64,000 nt of DNA, taken from assembly GCF_011745365.1 (NCBI RefSeq), contig NW_024468913.1, positions 4,154,001 to 4,218,000 of the forward strand. Reading direction: 5' to 3'. The translations under genes and the position numbers were made by a program. Below, in pieces: positions 22,654-33,130 of this stretch (positions are counted from its first letter, which is position 1; each line of letters begins with the position of its first letter). The DNA is from Cryphonectria parasitica EP155. Lineage: Eukaryota; Ascomycota; Sordariomycetes; Diaporthales; Cryphonectriaceae. The notes beneath the pieces were generated by a model. The model was not told the DNA's origin. It worked only from the letters and a program-made list of their open reading frames with translations, and did not search any database.

Positions 22654-23772
22654 ATGACAACCGGCGTGTTCCGCTACATCGACCCCACCGCCGTCAACCC
22701 TTGGGCCAAGGTCGACACTGATGTAACATCCTTTGAGCGTGTCGAGCGCAAACGCTCCGTGACCAATCTCCGCGACGCAGGGTCCAATTTCGGCGGCATC
22801 GACGTCTCTGGCTTCGCAGTCTACAACTCTCCCTCCGCCACCGACCCAGCCGTCTTCTTCGCCCCCGACGACACGGAACTGCGCAGGACCTACTACCCCG
22901 AGGTCGAGCGCCTGCTGCGCGACAAGCTGAGCGGTGCACCAGCAGCAGCAGCAGCAGCAGCACCCACCACCAACAACAAGGTGAAAAAGGTCGTCATCTT
23001 CGACCACACCATCCGCCGCCACGACTCGACCTCGCCACGCCAGCCCGTCCAGCAGGTGCACGTCGACCAGACCCCCAAGGCCGCCGAGGCGAGGGTGCGG
23101 AGGCATGTTCCCGCCGACGAGGCCGACGAGCTGCTCAGGGGTCGGTATCAGCTGATTAATGTCTGGCGGCCCATCGGGCATGCGGCGAGCGACTTTCCCC
23201 TGGCTGTGATCGACTGGCGCACCACGGCGCCCGAGGATCTGGTCAAGGTCGACTTGTTGTATCCCACGCGAAACAAGGATATCGGCGATGGTAACGATGA
23301 TCGTGGCAAGGAAATCCTCCCTGATCCAGACAGGGCAAAGGATATTACGGGCTATGAAGTAAGAGGTACGTGTGTGTCTCTCGCTCTCACCAAGTGAGAA
23401 AGAGACGGCGGCTCCCAAGCCGCTCACTCTCATGAATGGACTGACAGACCGACCGTATCCTTTCGACTGTATAATAATGAGCGTATGCTGACGAAGAGTG
23501 TGAGCACCTTATGTCATGTGACAGGCGAGACGTATTCGGTCGCACCTAGTCCCAGACACAAGCTGTACTACCAGAAGGACATGACCCCGGATGAGGCCAT
23601 GTTCATCAAGTGCTTTGATTCCTGGAGTCAGGGCCAGCCCAAGGGCCGGGAGGGCATCGCGGCCCTGACGCCTCACACTGCTTTCATCGACCCTGCTACG
23701 CCCAAGGACGCAAAGGAGAGGCAGAGCATTGAGGTTCGGTGTCTGGTGTTTTATGAGCCAGACGAGTCGTGA
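22654..23772 (+). CDS. AsaB/CmcJ-like non-haem iron oxygenase family protein
   Basis: Exons 22654-23365 and 23525-23772 encode 319 residues. The 159-bp intron has a GTACGT donor and a CAG acceptor, and splicing gives YEVRGETYSVAPSPRHKLYY in frame. Hallmarks of the fungal CmcJ/GA4-desaturase-like/AsaB family are present: VIFDHTIRRHD, LINVWRPIGH with SDFPLAVIDWRT, HKLYYQKDMTPDEAMFIKCFDS, and TPHTAFIDP near the end. Members (AsaB, CTB9 and relatives) act as hydroxylases or desaturases in fungal secondary metabolism, and others are outside clusters. A stretch of about seven Ala (GCA repeat near 22937-22960) lies in a variable loop before the metal region. No PKS or NRPS is in the window, so this copy is an orphan. 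The substrate is unknown. Confidence 0.85.
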
Positions 23773-24920
23773 GGCTGCTGGGGGGAGGGGGAGAGAGAGA
23801 GAGAGCGTCCTCGCATCTTTATGAGATTAATATGAGATGGTTCAACGTCTAAGAGCCATTTCGTCTGTCACTGTCTATATGAATGATTCTTTTAATTTCA
23901 ACAAAGCAAGAACTCAAGATTCAAAATGGAGGAGAACAGAACGCAAGCAATGAATATGCAGCGGGGCCTACAAAGCAATCAATGCTCTCAGCACACGGAG
24001 CTAAGTAAGGATCTACCAAAGATGTCAGTTTATAGAACATCCTCGATTAGCTTTGCGATTATGGTATGCAGTCGGCGGTACGAGGTAGAGATTGTCCAAA
24101 TGTACCGGGGGACATGTCTTCTCATGGGCAATGTAGTTAACTTGTTTATAAGTGCCTATAATTGTTCTAGGCATAGTTTAATGCAAGGATCACAATACAT
24201 AAATGCATCTTTTGTATAATTCTCATATGGAATGATACATGGCGCTGTCCTGTATCTAGCGCCTGGCAACAGAAAGTGTCACCACCCTTTCCTGGCTAAA
24301 GGGGCGAGGTTTGTCAGGTAACATCGCTCTACGGGCTTAGTTCTTAACAGGCTAAAAAGAAAATGCCGTTCCAAATCGCAACAGTCCGATAATAGACAGT
24401 CTAGATTGTCCTAGCAGAAGACGTCGGCCAGGCGCACCCAGGCAGCTCGCTTATATGCAAAGAACAACAAGCATTGGCGGTGATTGGCGGACTCATAATC
24501 CATGAGGAGAAATGACCCCAGAAATAAAAAAGTGGTGGTGCTTGATGCCATACTGTACCGGTCAATACGGACATATTTCCTCCGTTACACTGCTCTTGAT
24601 GATCCGATGGAGCATCACGCATGGGTGCTCCAAGGGCAGCACATTTCTGTTGCGGGCAAGGTATATTGCGAGGAGAGTAACGAATATCATCTGCTTCTGT
24701 ATATTCTTACATGCACTGGAAGTTAGGGAATCAAAACTCCAATTCAACTCACTTTCTCGAGGGATAGCGGAAAAATTATAACCACCAGGAGTCTTCAGTG
24801 TCATTAGCTGCCAATTTTCACACTGGCATTCCAACTCTTTCTCTAGCCGACTGCCTGCGGACCAGAAAGACTGTTGACCACCAAGGTACGGATTCTAACC
24901 AGAGACCATAACTGCCAACA
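23773..24920. other. Intergenic spacer
   Basis: No supported gene. A short GA repeat lies just after the AsaB-like stop codon (about 23793-23805). The remainder is A+T-richer spacer and the promoter of the esterase gene. Confidence 0.55.
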
Positions 24921-25868
24921 ATGTCTACCTGGACATTCCTCTCCGGCCTATTGTTGGCCGCCTCGACGGCCAGCAGAGCAGCAACCCTCCAACAGCTCAA
25001 CGTAACCCTCGCCCACAACCCAACCGACGTAGGCTTCTACATCTACGTACCAGACAACCTCCCACCGCACCCGCCCATCCTCGTCAACCCGCACTGGTGC
25101 CACGGAGACGCCCCGACGGCCTACGCTGACTCCACATTCGCCAACCTGTCCTCGGAGCACGGCTTCATCGTCATCTACCCAGACAGCCCCAACCTCGCCG
25201 ACAAGTGCTGGGACGTCTCCTCCCCGGCGACGCTCACCCACGGCGGCGGCGGCGACAGCCTGGGCATCGTCAGCATGGTGCGGTGGACCCTGGACCGCTA
25301 CCAGGCCGACGCCTCGCGCGTGTTTGTCACGGGCGTCAGCTCCGGCGCCATGATGACCAACGTCCTCGCCGGGGCGTACCCTGACGTGTTCGCGGCCGGG
25401 TCGGCGTTTGCAGGCGTGGCGCTTGGGTGTTTTGGCGTCGACATCCCGGCCAACGAGTCGGCGGTCGACTACTGGAACACGGCGTGTGCGGAGGGGCTGG
25501 TGCGGCACACGCCCGAGCAGTGGGCGGCTGTTGTGCGGGCGGCTTACCCTGGGTACCCGGACGACGGCTGGCGGCCCAAGATGCAGGTGTTCCACGGGAC
25601 GGCGGACGAGACGCTGAACTACACCAACCTGGGCGAGGAGATCAAGGAATGGACGGGTGTGTTTGGGCTGAGCGGGCAGCCGACGAGCACCTCGCTGAAC
25701 ACGCCGTTGGCGAACTGGACGAGATGGGAGTACGGCAACAGGGACTGGTTTGAGGCGTATCGTGCGTGGAATGTCACTCATAATATCCCCGTGCAGGAGG
25801 ATCTGGTGATTGACTTCTTCGATCTCGCCTGTACCGAGGGGGATTGTTTCCACTGGGGACAAGAATGA
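24921..25868 (+). CDS. Secreted CE1 esterase (acetyl xylan/feruloyl esterase, PHB depolymerase-like)
   Basis: A single exon encodes 315 residues. Residues 1-20 are a signal peptide ending SRA. The alpha/beta hydrolase core has the nucleophile in GVSSG (Ser140), the acid in HGTADETLNY (Asp229) and the His in THNIPVQEDLV (His287), in the family order and spacing. HGFIVIYPDSP, CWDVSSPATLTHGGGGDSLGI and FAGVALGCF are typical of carbohydrate esterase family 1 in fungi, in which acetyl xylan esterases remove acetyl groups from xylan; feruloyl esterases are close relatives. There is no cellulose-binding module. Several NxT/NxS sequons fit a secreted glycoprotein. It is extracellular, for plant cell-wall breakdown; which ester it prefers cannot be read from sequence. 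Confidence 0.9.
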   Translation: MSTWTFLSGLLLAASTASRAATLQQLNVTLAHNPTDVGFYIYVPDNLPPHPPILVNPHWCHGDAPTAYADSTFANLSSEHGFIVIYPDSPNLADKCWDVSSPATLTHGGGGDSLGIVSMVRWTLDRYQADASRVFVTGVSSGAMMTNVLAGAYPDVFAAGSAFAGVALGCFGVDIPANESAVDYWNTACAEGLVRHTPEQWAAVVRAAYPGYPDDGWRPKMQVFHGTADETLNYTNLGEEIKEWTGVFGLSGQPTSTSLNTPLANWTRWEYGNRDWFEAYRAWNVTHNIPVQEDLVIDFFDLACTEGDCFHWGQE

Positions 25869-26034
25869 CTGGTGACGAGAGACTCGCAGAGAAAGAAAGA
25901 GACAGAGAGAGAACACCAAAACCATGTTCACATAGCACCTTCGCCTCTATACAAGAATCAGGGTTGATGATTGGTCCGTAGATGGCTTATATTTAGGCAT
26001 TCTCCATCCCTACTACTAATATAACTCTAACCTC

Positions 26035-26763
26035 TCAGTGATCGTCACGCTTTGACCAAGGCTCGACAGCGGCAAGCAGGGCCTCGTGCACCGCAGGATC
26101 ACCCGTGCTCGTCAGGACCTCGCTGAACTTGTCGTCTCCGATGCGCCGGAAGAAGATCAAGAAGCCAGCCCACACAAAGTCGGCATAGCTGACCGTCTTG
26201 CCTATAAAGAAGGGCCCGTCGTCCTTCTCCTTGAGCCACCCCGTGACCTTTTGCAGCAGCGGTGCGGCCTTGGCGAAGCCCGCCTCCCCGCCCTCGGCCT
26301 TCTCGAGCTCGTCCAGGGACATGCCCACCTTCTCCTCGCGGGTCCTGTACCAGTAGTCCAGGCTGGGCTCCTTGAGCAGTCGCTTGGGGACGCTGAGGAT
26401 ATAGTGGCCGCGGACGGCGGCCATGATGTCGGGCATGAGGTCCTCCAGCTTCTTGAGGGCAGGGTCGTCGAGGTGCAGAGAAGGGCTTGGGTGGTCCTTC
26501 TCGAGGAGGGTTGCAATGACCCTGGAGTCGGCCACATAGCTGCCGTCGGTGTAGACAATGGTAGGGCTGGTGTAGGCGCTGGCGTTGGGGAGGTGTGGCT
26601 CGAGGCGGGTCTTGAGCTCAGGGTAGTTGAGCCAAACCGTCTCGTAGTCCAGGCCCTTGAAGTTAAGGGCGAATCGGGTCTTCCATGGGTTCAGGGACCA
26701 GCACTTGTTACTGTCACCCTTGCTGGCGAGGTCAAACAAGATGATTTTCTGGTTGGGGGCCAT
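26035..26763 (-). CDS. Glutathione S-transferase-like protein (UstS/LigE-type)
   Basis: A single exon encodes 242 residues from the ATG at 26763; a longer open frame upstream has only a TTG start. The thioredoxin-like N-domain begins MAPNQKIILFDLASKG and has the Ser-containing motif CWSLNPWKTRFALNFKG, followed by SPTIVYTDGSYVADSRVIATLLEK, the glutathione gamma-Glu binding segment. The helical C-domain includes FFIGKTVSYADFVWAGFLIF, the conserved hydrophobic staple region. This fits the fungal etherase/FuA-type GSTs, including the UstS-like group, which conjugate or cleave with glutathione. A role in detoxification is the conservative reading. It is convergent with the esterase gene, with about 165 bp between stop codons. 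Confidence 0.87.
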   Translation of the reverse strand: MAPNQKIILFDLASKGDSNKCWSLNPWKTRFALNFKGLDYETVWLNYPELKTRLEPHLPNASAYTSPTIVYTDGSYVADSRVIATLLEKDHPSPSLHLDDPALKKLEDLMPDIMAAVRGHYILSVPKRLLKEPSLDYWYRTREEKVGMSLDELEKAEGGEAGFAKAAPLLQKVTGWLKEKDDGPFFIGKTVSYADFVWAGFLIFFRRIGDDKFSEVLTSTGDPAVHEALLAAVEPWSKRDDH

Positions 26764-27787
26764 GTCGGTAGTTGTCTGGTGGTGTGTGTTGCTGACTAGG
26801 GTGGATGGAATGGAGGACAAATCGATGGATGGATGGATGGATGGATGGATGATGAGTCAACTCAGTTGGTTGGATGGGATGTGGATGGTGAAATTGGTTG
26901 TGCAAGTACCTCTAGAGTACGTAACATAAGTCGACGCGCCCTTTGCTGATGACAAGACCTGAAATGACTGTTTACTTAGTAATTATTTGTAGATAAGTAG
27001 CCCGTCAAGTGAAGGCACTGGACAAGAGGCGCTTGAGGCGCTGAAAGGACCCCTCCTGTAGTCACTACTATGACACAATAACTGTTACTTCCAGTGCTGA
27101 GTCATTGTGCTCAATACCCTTCTGCCCCTCGTGGCTCACACGACATGAGCCCCGCACTTAGCGCTCCCGAGCGAGCTTGCCTGCTTGCCACTGCCGTATG
27201 TCGCCCAAAACGCTGAGGGCTTCTACAGTGATTATTGCTCGCCGCCAACATGACTGTTACCTTGTGTCCCAACCACGGCAAGTTACTTGTTGCTGCCAGA
27301 GGCTTTACAATCATCAATTTCCTTAATTCTGCCTACCTGGAGGAGCTCGGATACTACATCTCAAAAGACACCAGAAAAGACCACGAGGAGAGAGAACCCA
27401 TCTTGGGCAGCATAGCTCGCTCCTTGCATGCAACGTCTGATTCCTGCCCACAAGAGAGCGACCAAAGAACTTGATGACAACAGCTGCGTTGCAGAGCAGT
27501 ACTTGATTGGTCTCGAACTTGGGATCAGATGAAATTTGTGCAGATGCTACCATACTGATACAGTTCTGACATTGGGGAAGGAGAGATGAGATCAATACGG
27601 ATACGAGGCTAATAAGCCCTGCATGTGTTATTTAATACTACCGGCTGAAGCTGCCTCGGTACATGCGACACCAGATGCTCTCATGCCACACACCATCACC
27701 ATCGACACATAAACACACACACACACACACATGCACACATAGAGCTCTTCGCCCAGGGATACATGATAAGTGTCATCGACGTGCGCC
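26764..27787. other. Spacer with tetranucleotide and CA repeats
   Basis: No supported gene between the divergent GST and HSL-type genes. It holds a (GGAT)n run at about 26824-26850 right next to the GST start and a (CA)n run at about 27713-27731 close to the HSL start. Confidence 0.6.
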
Positions 27788-29098
27788 ATGTCACTACGGG
27801 CACGAACTGGTAAGGGCGCCACAGCCACACCAGAAGAATCTGGAGCTGGCGGCGTGGCTGGCGGCGGCAGCAATGATGGCGGCGATGCCCCCCCTCGAAA
27901 GTCTGCAGTGGCTCTGCACAAACGTGGCCTCTTCACCATAGCTGCTTTCTCGTTACAGTACCTGGTCATTCCTGCAGCCATGGGCGTTCGGCACTTGCGC
28001 CAACGTCTCTTTCCCGACGAGACAAACCCGACGCTGATCAAGACGTATCCCGTTCGGCCACGTCTGCCCGTCAGGATCTTCTTCCCAAAGTCCTACGACA
28101 GGACTTCTCCTCAACAACTCCCGCTCTTGTTTTCCATCCACGGCGGAGGTTTTGTCCTCGGTGAACCCTCCGACAATGATCCATGGAACTCCAGCTTCTC
28201 CGAGAAGCACAAGGCCCTCGTCGTTGCCCTCCATTACGCCAAAGCCCCAGCGAACCACTACCCTGGGCCGCGCGTCGATTTGGAGGCCCTCATAGCTGCC
28301 GTCTTTGCCGACCAGGAACTCGCTGCCCATATCAATCCCGACAAGGTGGGCATCACGGGCTTCTCGGCCGGCGGCAACCTGGCCTTGACCGTCAGCGAGG
28401 TGCCCGCCGTTCGGGACAGGATCACTGCAGGCGTTGTTCCCATTTATCCCGTCACGGACTTTGCCACTTCTCCCGATGCCAAGAGGGCCACGAGGAGGTA
28501 CAAGCCCAAACTATTGGGCTCAAGGGCTAGCGAAAAGGACCCTCTGCACGGGATTGCTGCTCTATTTGACTGGGCCTGTGAGTTTTCTTCTCAAGTCTCT
28601 GTCTCTATATCTCGCTCATACAAATCCATCATTGCTCGCTTTTTCTGACTCGTTTTTTGTATTTGTGCGCCCTTAGATATCCCTGTCGGGCAGGATCTAC
28701 GTGATCCGCTGCTGTCGCCCTTGTACGCAGAGCGCGCCAGTCTGCCCCGCCGGATCTGGGTCATAGGGTGCGAACTCGACATGCTCGGCCACGAGGGCTT
28801 GAGGACAGCCTGCCGCCTGGCCGGCAAGCCCGAGCCCGGGATGGACCAACGCATCGGTCAAGAGGAGCTGGCAGCTGGGGGCGCGCTGGGGACGCTCATC
28901 ACCGAGGGGGACGAGAGGTTCACCTGGGAGGTCAAGGACCAGCACGGCGAGGTCAAGTGGCTGTGCGTACCTGACGCCGGGCATGGGTTTGATATGGATG
29001 GAGGGTTGGGTGCTGACAAGGAGGCGGCCGAGGACGGGAGGTTAAAGAGAGAGGCTTTGGTTGAGAGGACGGGAGTCTGGCTCTTTGGTGAGTCTTGA
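27788..29098 (+). CDS. HSL-family alpha/beta hydrolase
   Basis: Exons 27788-28577 and 28677-29098 encode 403 residues. The 99-bp intron (GTGAGT donor, TTAG acceptor, phase 1) joins LFDWA to YIPVGQDLRDPLLSPLY. The start is the first ATG; the frame extends a little upstream with only a GTG. Motifs are the hormone-sensitive-lipase oxyanion loop HGGGF (118-122), the nucleophile elbow GFSAGG (Ser193), Asp in GCELDMLGHEG and His in DAGHGFD. Residues 46-66 are hydrophobic (LFTIAAFSLQYLVIPAA), suggesting a membrane-associated enzyme. Members hydrolyse short acyl esters, lactones or carbamates. The cap domain is unusually Gly/Glu-rich between the acid and His motifs. The substrate cannot be inferred. 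Confidence 0.88.
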
Positions 29099-29683
29099 GG
29101 GATCTGAGAGGAGAGCTAGTAGTAGTTCTGCTATTCTCTCATGGTTGATCGAGCTTGTCTTGGATTGTCAACATATGCTTTTCCTTTTTCTTGAGTTCCT
29201 ATTTTACTTTTTCCAGATGAAAGTCCACTGGAAGTATGAGACCTGTAATCTTTCAAATATCAACATCATACCACCTTCTAGGCCTTGATGAGTATGTATA
29301 ATTGAGTATACTGCACATGTGTGCATGAGAATAAGAAAGAAAGAGTGAAAGTGAGAGGGGAACTCAGCGACAAAATAGACCTTGGGAGAATAAACTCCAT
29401 TTCCTTCTCTACAATAGATCAAATGCTGGTTATGCACCCATGGGCTCAATGTATGGTCCAAAGTCCCTGGTTGAGGCGGAGAACGTGAGGGGGAGCTCGG
29501 GAGGAGTCTAGCGTGCAACCGTCATGCCACGTCTGCTATGCTTGCGTGGTCCCTTCTCCTTCTTCCCCTTTTACATTCCATGTATGTTGTTTTTTCCTTC
29601 ACCCTCATCTTCACATCTCAAGCTTGTCAGCACCACAACGCTTTTCTTTTTCTATTTATTTGTTTGTTACAGCCTGTTAAAGA

Positions 29684-29729
<46 letters not shown>

Positions 29730-29785
29730 GTATGAGAAAGAGGGGGAGGGCAGAGTCGCACACACACTTCTGAACAGGTGAGAGG
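29099..29785. other. Spacer with (GA)n microsatellite
   Basis: No supported gene. A (GA)n run of about 17 units at 29693-29726 lies 60 bp upstream of the next start codon and is preceded by GCGCGCG. Such a tract in a 5' leader or promoter can affect nucleosome occupancy. Confidence 0.6.
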
Positions 29786-30802
29786 ATGGAGGACGATCGA
29801 GACTGGGAGGACGCGGCCTTCAACACGCGCCACCTACACAACCACAACGACCGAGGCGGCCAACTGGGGAACGTGCGCCATGAGTTCCAGGTCCGCAACA
29901 CGATGGGCACTCACCTCATCAAATGTGCTGCCCTCGATCGCCTCCTCCAGCAGCAGCAACAGCAGCAGATGAAGAAGAAGACAGGGGGCGACCGTGCCGA
30001 GACGGGAGGAGGCCGGAAGGGGAAGGCCGGTAATGGGAAGGCCATTTCAGCTGCAGGCCCAGCGGGGGTTTCTTCATCGTTCTCTTCCTCCTCCTCCAAG
30101 AAGAAGAAGAAGGGAGTGGCCGACAGCAGCCGTGGTGATGTCGTCCTAGAGATCTACCGCCTTACCGACGACGAGGACGGCCTGCTGGGCTCTCTGAGAT
30201 GCGGCAGGACCTTCGAGGCCACGGTCGCGTTTGCAGGCAGCAGGAAGACGCTTGCCAAGATCACCCACGAGCTCGGAGGCGGCGGAGGAGCTGACCCGAC
30301 ACACAATGGGGTGGCCAGAGAAGGGAAACGCCGGCGCGGGTCCCGTGATAGCAGTGGAGGAGTGAATGGCAAGGCAGAGGGCTCCAACTCACCGTCTTCA
30401 GGAGAAGAGGTGGACAGCGAGGAGGAGGAGGATGACGATGGCGATGACGATGATGATGGTGCTGCCTCTCAGCTCAGCGGAGAGGGCCGTCGCCGACAAC
30501 GCGTCGCCACCTTTGAGAAGAACTCGTTCCGGCAGCCCAAGTTCTGGTTCCGCTGGCAAGGCGTCATCGCCACCGACGGCGTACCTCTCGACACGATCGA
30601 TGGGGACGATGACGAGACCTCGGACAACAGGGCCAGCGTGCACGGGTCGGGGTACCTGGTGTTCTCTAGCAACGACTGCAAGCGCTTTCAGGGTACCATG
30701 ACCAGCGAGCAGATGGAATGGAACAATGTCAAGATGACCGGGTGGAAAACCAAGCCTCAGCCGGAGAGGGACTTTGAGATTGAGTGGGATGGTGAGTTCT
30801 GA
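29786..30802 (+). CDS. Hypothetical acidic low-complexity protein
   Basis: A single exon encodes 338 residues that I do not recognise. The conserved-looking parts are the N-terminus (MEDDRDWEDAAFNTRHLHNH, then a segment ending VRNTMGTHLIKCAALDRLL) and the C-terminus (FEKNSFRQPKFWFRWQG, then GYLVFSSNDCKRFQGTMTSE and MEWNNVKMTGWK). Between them lie poly-Gln, Lys-rich, poly-Ser/poly-Lys and an uninterrupted Glu/Asp stretch (SEEEEDDDGDDDDDG). The aromatic C-terminal block looks like a small beta domain assembled from two halves around a variable acidic linker. There is no signal peptide or membrane segment. Long low-complexity runs with stable C-ending codons in between argue that it is real and expressed, probably in the nucleus or cytosol. 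Confidence 0.7.
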   Translation: MEDDRDWEDAAFNTRHLHNHNDRGGQLGNVRHEFQVRNTMGTHLIKCAALDRLLQQQQQQQMKKKTGGDRAETGGGRKGKAGNGKAISAAGPAGVSSSFSSSSSKKKKKGVADSSRGDVVLEIYRLTDDEDGLLGSLRCGRTFEATVAFAGSRKTLAKITHELGGGGGADPTHNGVAREGKRRRGSRDSSGGVNGKAEGSNSPSSGEEVDSEEEEDDDGDDDDDGAASQLSGEGRRRQRVATFEKNSFRQPKFWFRWQGVIATDGVPLDTIDGDDDETSDNRASVHGSGYLVFSSNDCKRFQGTMTSEQMEWNNVKMTGWKTKPQPERDFEIEWDGEF

Positions 30803-31556
30803 AGAGAGAGAGAGGAAGAAAAGAGAGAGCAAAAGACAAGAAGAAGAAAGGACAAGAAAAGAGAAGATTCAGAAGAAAAAGAGCTGAGCCTGCTGTGTTA
30901 TTATAAGGGGCTGAAGCACTGGCGACTAGCGAACCAGTTTATTTCATGTGGTTTTTTCATGTGAGACCCAATAGGGAGGGAAATCTTTGTCTGCATAAGT
31001 AGGAGATGTTGCAGAGGCGAACAGATGGGGTGGAAGGAAAGCTGAAGGGCGTCTGGCTTGAGGTGGATGCGATGTGAGGTATGCTTAAGTATGGAGGGGA
31101 GCATCCAGAAGGGGTCAGCGCAAGGTTTTGCCTTCTGCTGGTAGAGCGTGGATAAGTTCTTATGTATTTTTATATTCGCGACAGACTCGACTGTAGTAGC
31201 GAGTGTGGACTTTTGCGATCTTCATGGGTATTGACATATTAATAAAACAAGTGATCGGTTTGAGGAGATTCTCAGAATCGAAGGAACCCCATATCTAAAG
31301 CAAACAGTCACTGTCTTGGGACTCACTCATGTACTTGAATGGTTGTATCGTTGTATTTATGAACAGATGGAAGAGCAGATGCATATATTGATCAATCCCA
31401 AAAAAAAGGCTCGTTTACATTTGACTTGCACACAGCAATTTCCCTATGAGCCACCATCTCATGCATTGTACAGTGTTCCACTCTCGAACCTGGGCTCTGA
31501 CAACCCATCCGATCGAGAACGTTGAACCACTCCGAAGAACCAAAAACCCCTCCTTT
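30803..31556. other. Intergenic spacer
   Basis: A GA-rich tract lies at 30803-30880, directly after the stop codon. The rest is A+T-rich 3' flank between convergent genes. No supported gene. Confidence 0.55.
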
Positions 31557-32486
31557 TCAGTTCAAGAATTTCCGAAACCAGTTAACCGCCTGCTCAAGAG
31601 CCCTCTCAGCCCCCTCATTCTCACCCGTCTCGTTCGGGTCCGCGCGCAAGGCAAAGCCATGCCCGCACTTCTCGTAGAGCCGAACCTCCAACCTCTCAGG
31701 CTCGTCTTCAAACACCCCCCGCAGGCTGGCCTCGACCTCGTGCGCCTGCTCGACAGACATCATCTGGTCCCGATCGCCCAGGGCCAGGCTGAAGGGGACG
31801 CGGAACCTGCGCGCGAACGCGGCAAACTCGTCGGGCGCGACGCTGGACGGGTGGGCGGTGAAGTGCGCATCGACCAGCTGCCCAGCGCTGTCGTCGTTGC
31901 CATCGTCGTCGCCATCGCCCTCGACCGCCGACGCGCCGCAGATGCGCGAGGACCAGTGGCCGCCGAGACAGAACCCGGCGAGCCCCAGCTTGGCCCCGAG
32001 GGGCAGCGAGGCCCTCACGGCGCGGACATAGCCCAGCACGGCAGGGTACAGGCGGCGCACCCTGAAGCTGAAGGGGAGCAGGATGGACATGAGCCGCGCG
32101 GCGGCCCAGACTCGTCGGATCTGGCCGAGGAGATTGTACCAGGCGACGGGCCTGGTCAGGGTGGCGGAGAGCGAGAGCATAACCAGGGGCACGCCGCCGC
32201 CCGGCAGGAGATCCGGCACGAGCACGCGGAGGCCCGTCCTGGCGGCGTACTGGTCGGCGAGGAGCTTGTTGTTGACCAGCTTGGTGCCGAAGCCGTCGGT
32301 GAGGAAGACGATGGTGGAGTTGGACGGGGCCGGGGCCGACAATGACGACGACGACTCCTCCCCGCGGGTGATGTAGGTGGGCACGTCATGGAGGATCTCG
32401 ACGTGGCCGACGGGCTGGGCGGTGTGAATCGTGCCGGTGAAGCAATCCGGGCAGGACCGGATCGGTGAAGAAGAAGAAGAGGTCAT
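31557..32486 (-). CDS. Dienelactone hydrolase family protein
   Basis: A single exon encodes 309 residues from the ATG at 32486; the longer frame upstream starts only with TTG. The N-terminal SCPDCFTGTIH block is typical of fungal dienelactone hydrolase-like proteins. The catalytic triad is Cys173 in GFCLGG, Asp238 or Asp240 in ALGDRDQMM, and His276 in KCGHGFALR. A Gly/Asp-rich variable loop lies at about 188-202. The bacterial enzyme opens dienelactone in chlorocatechol degradation. Most fungal members have other, largely unknown esterase or lactonase roles. It lies 0.64 kb downstream of the kynureninase stop codon in the same orientation. Confidence 0.9.
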   Translation of the reverse strand: MTSSSSSPIRSCPDCFTGTIHTAQPVGHVEILHDVPTYITRGEESSSSLSAPAPSNSTIVFLTDGFGTKLVNNKLLADQYAARTGLRVLVPDLLPGGGVPLVMLSLSATLTRPVAWYNLLGQIRRVWAAARLMSILLPFSFRVRRLYPAVLGYVRAVRASLPLGAKLGLAGFCLGGHWSSRICGASAVEGDGDDDGNDDSAGQLVDAHFTAHPSSVAPDEFAAFARRFRVPFSLALGDRDQMMSVEQAHEVEASLRGVFEDEPERLEVRLYEKCGHGFALRADPNETGENEGAERALEQAVNWFRKFLN

Positions 32487-33130
32487 GACGATTATGGAGG
32501 TGCTTGCTTGATTGCGAAGCACAAGCAGGATTGAATAATTGTAGAAAATGTGGCCCAAGTAAAAGCTGCTAAAAAAAAATAATAAAAAAAAAGTTTGAAA
32601 CGAGTCTCAATGTCTTGTAAGCAATCGTCACAGATGAGATCTAGCAATGAAGGACGATGTGACCCTGAGATTAATGATGATGATGATGATGATGATGATG
32701 ATTGAATGAGCCTTTATGTACAGGTGCGGGGCCGAGCTTATTTATGTTTATATCGGGCATGGCAGTATATACTGTATACTGTTCACCCAGCGCCACAGTT
32801 TCATTTCTGGGCGCGGCAACAAGGGCGAGGATAGCAGGAGACGGTTGGGGGGGAGGGTGTGGGGGTTTGCCGTCAAGAAACTATACAACATAACATTTGA
32901 ACTAAGTGAGAACGCCCACGAGAAATCATGGTACTGTAATCATCACTGCAGGTCGGAAAGATAGCTGTATCAAATTTGGTGTAGCTTGGGAAATACACTT
33001 TGCAAGGTCTCGCTAGGGACCCACATGCATTCTAGCCAAGGACAAGAAGATGGATGATATAGATTCGTGTGTATATATGATAAATCTATATTTTTATATG
33101 TAATCAATCTCGTGGCTCATTCCCTTTCTT
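32487..33130. other. Spacer with (GAT)n microsatellite
   Basis: A run of about ten GAT triplets lies at 32671-32702. A/T runs near 32570-32592 are just upstream of the dienelactone hydrolase start. No supported gene. Confidence 0.6.

Noticed and set aside
24948..25931. Minus-strand 327-codon open frame opposite the CE1 esterase
   Set aside because: Arg/Val-rich shadow without domain; the plus strand has signal peptide and triad.
8098..26763. A secondary-metabolite gene cluster covering the oxidoreductases
   Set aside because: No PKS, NRPS, terpene cyclase, DMATS or RiPP precursor is visible and housekeeping RRB1 lies in the middle.
27713..27731. CA repeat as part of a CRISPR-like or telomeric array
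   Set aside because: A simple dinucleotide microsatellite; no spacer-repeat structure and no telomeric unit.
31446..32345. Long plus-strand open frame (299 codons) opposite the dienelactone hydrolase
   Set aside because: It is the antisense shadow of a GC-rich gene, with no domain; the minus-strand frame has a full catalytic triad.
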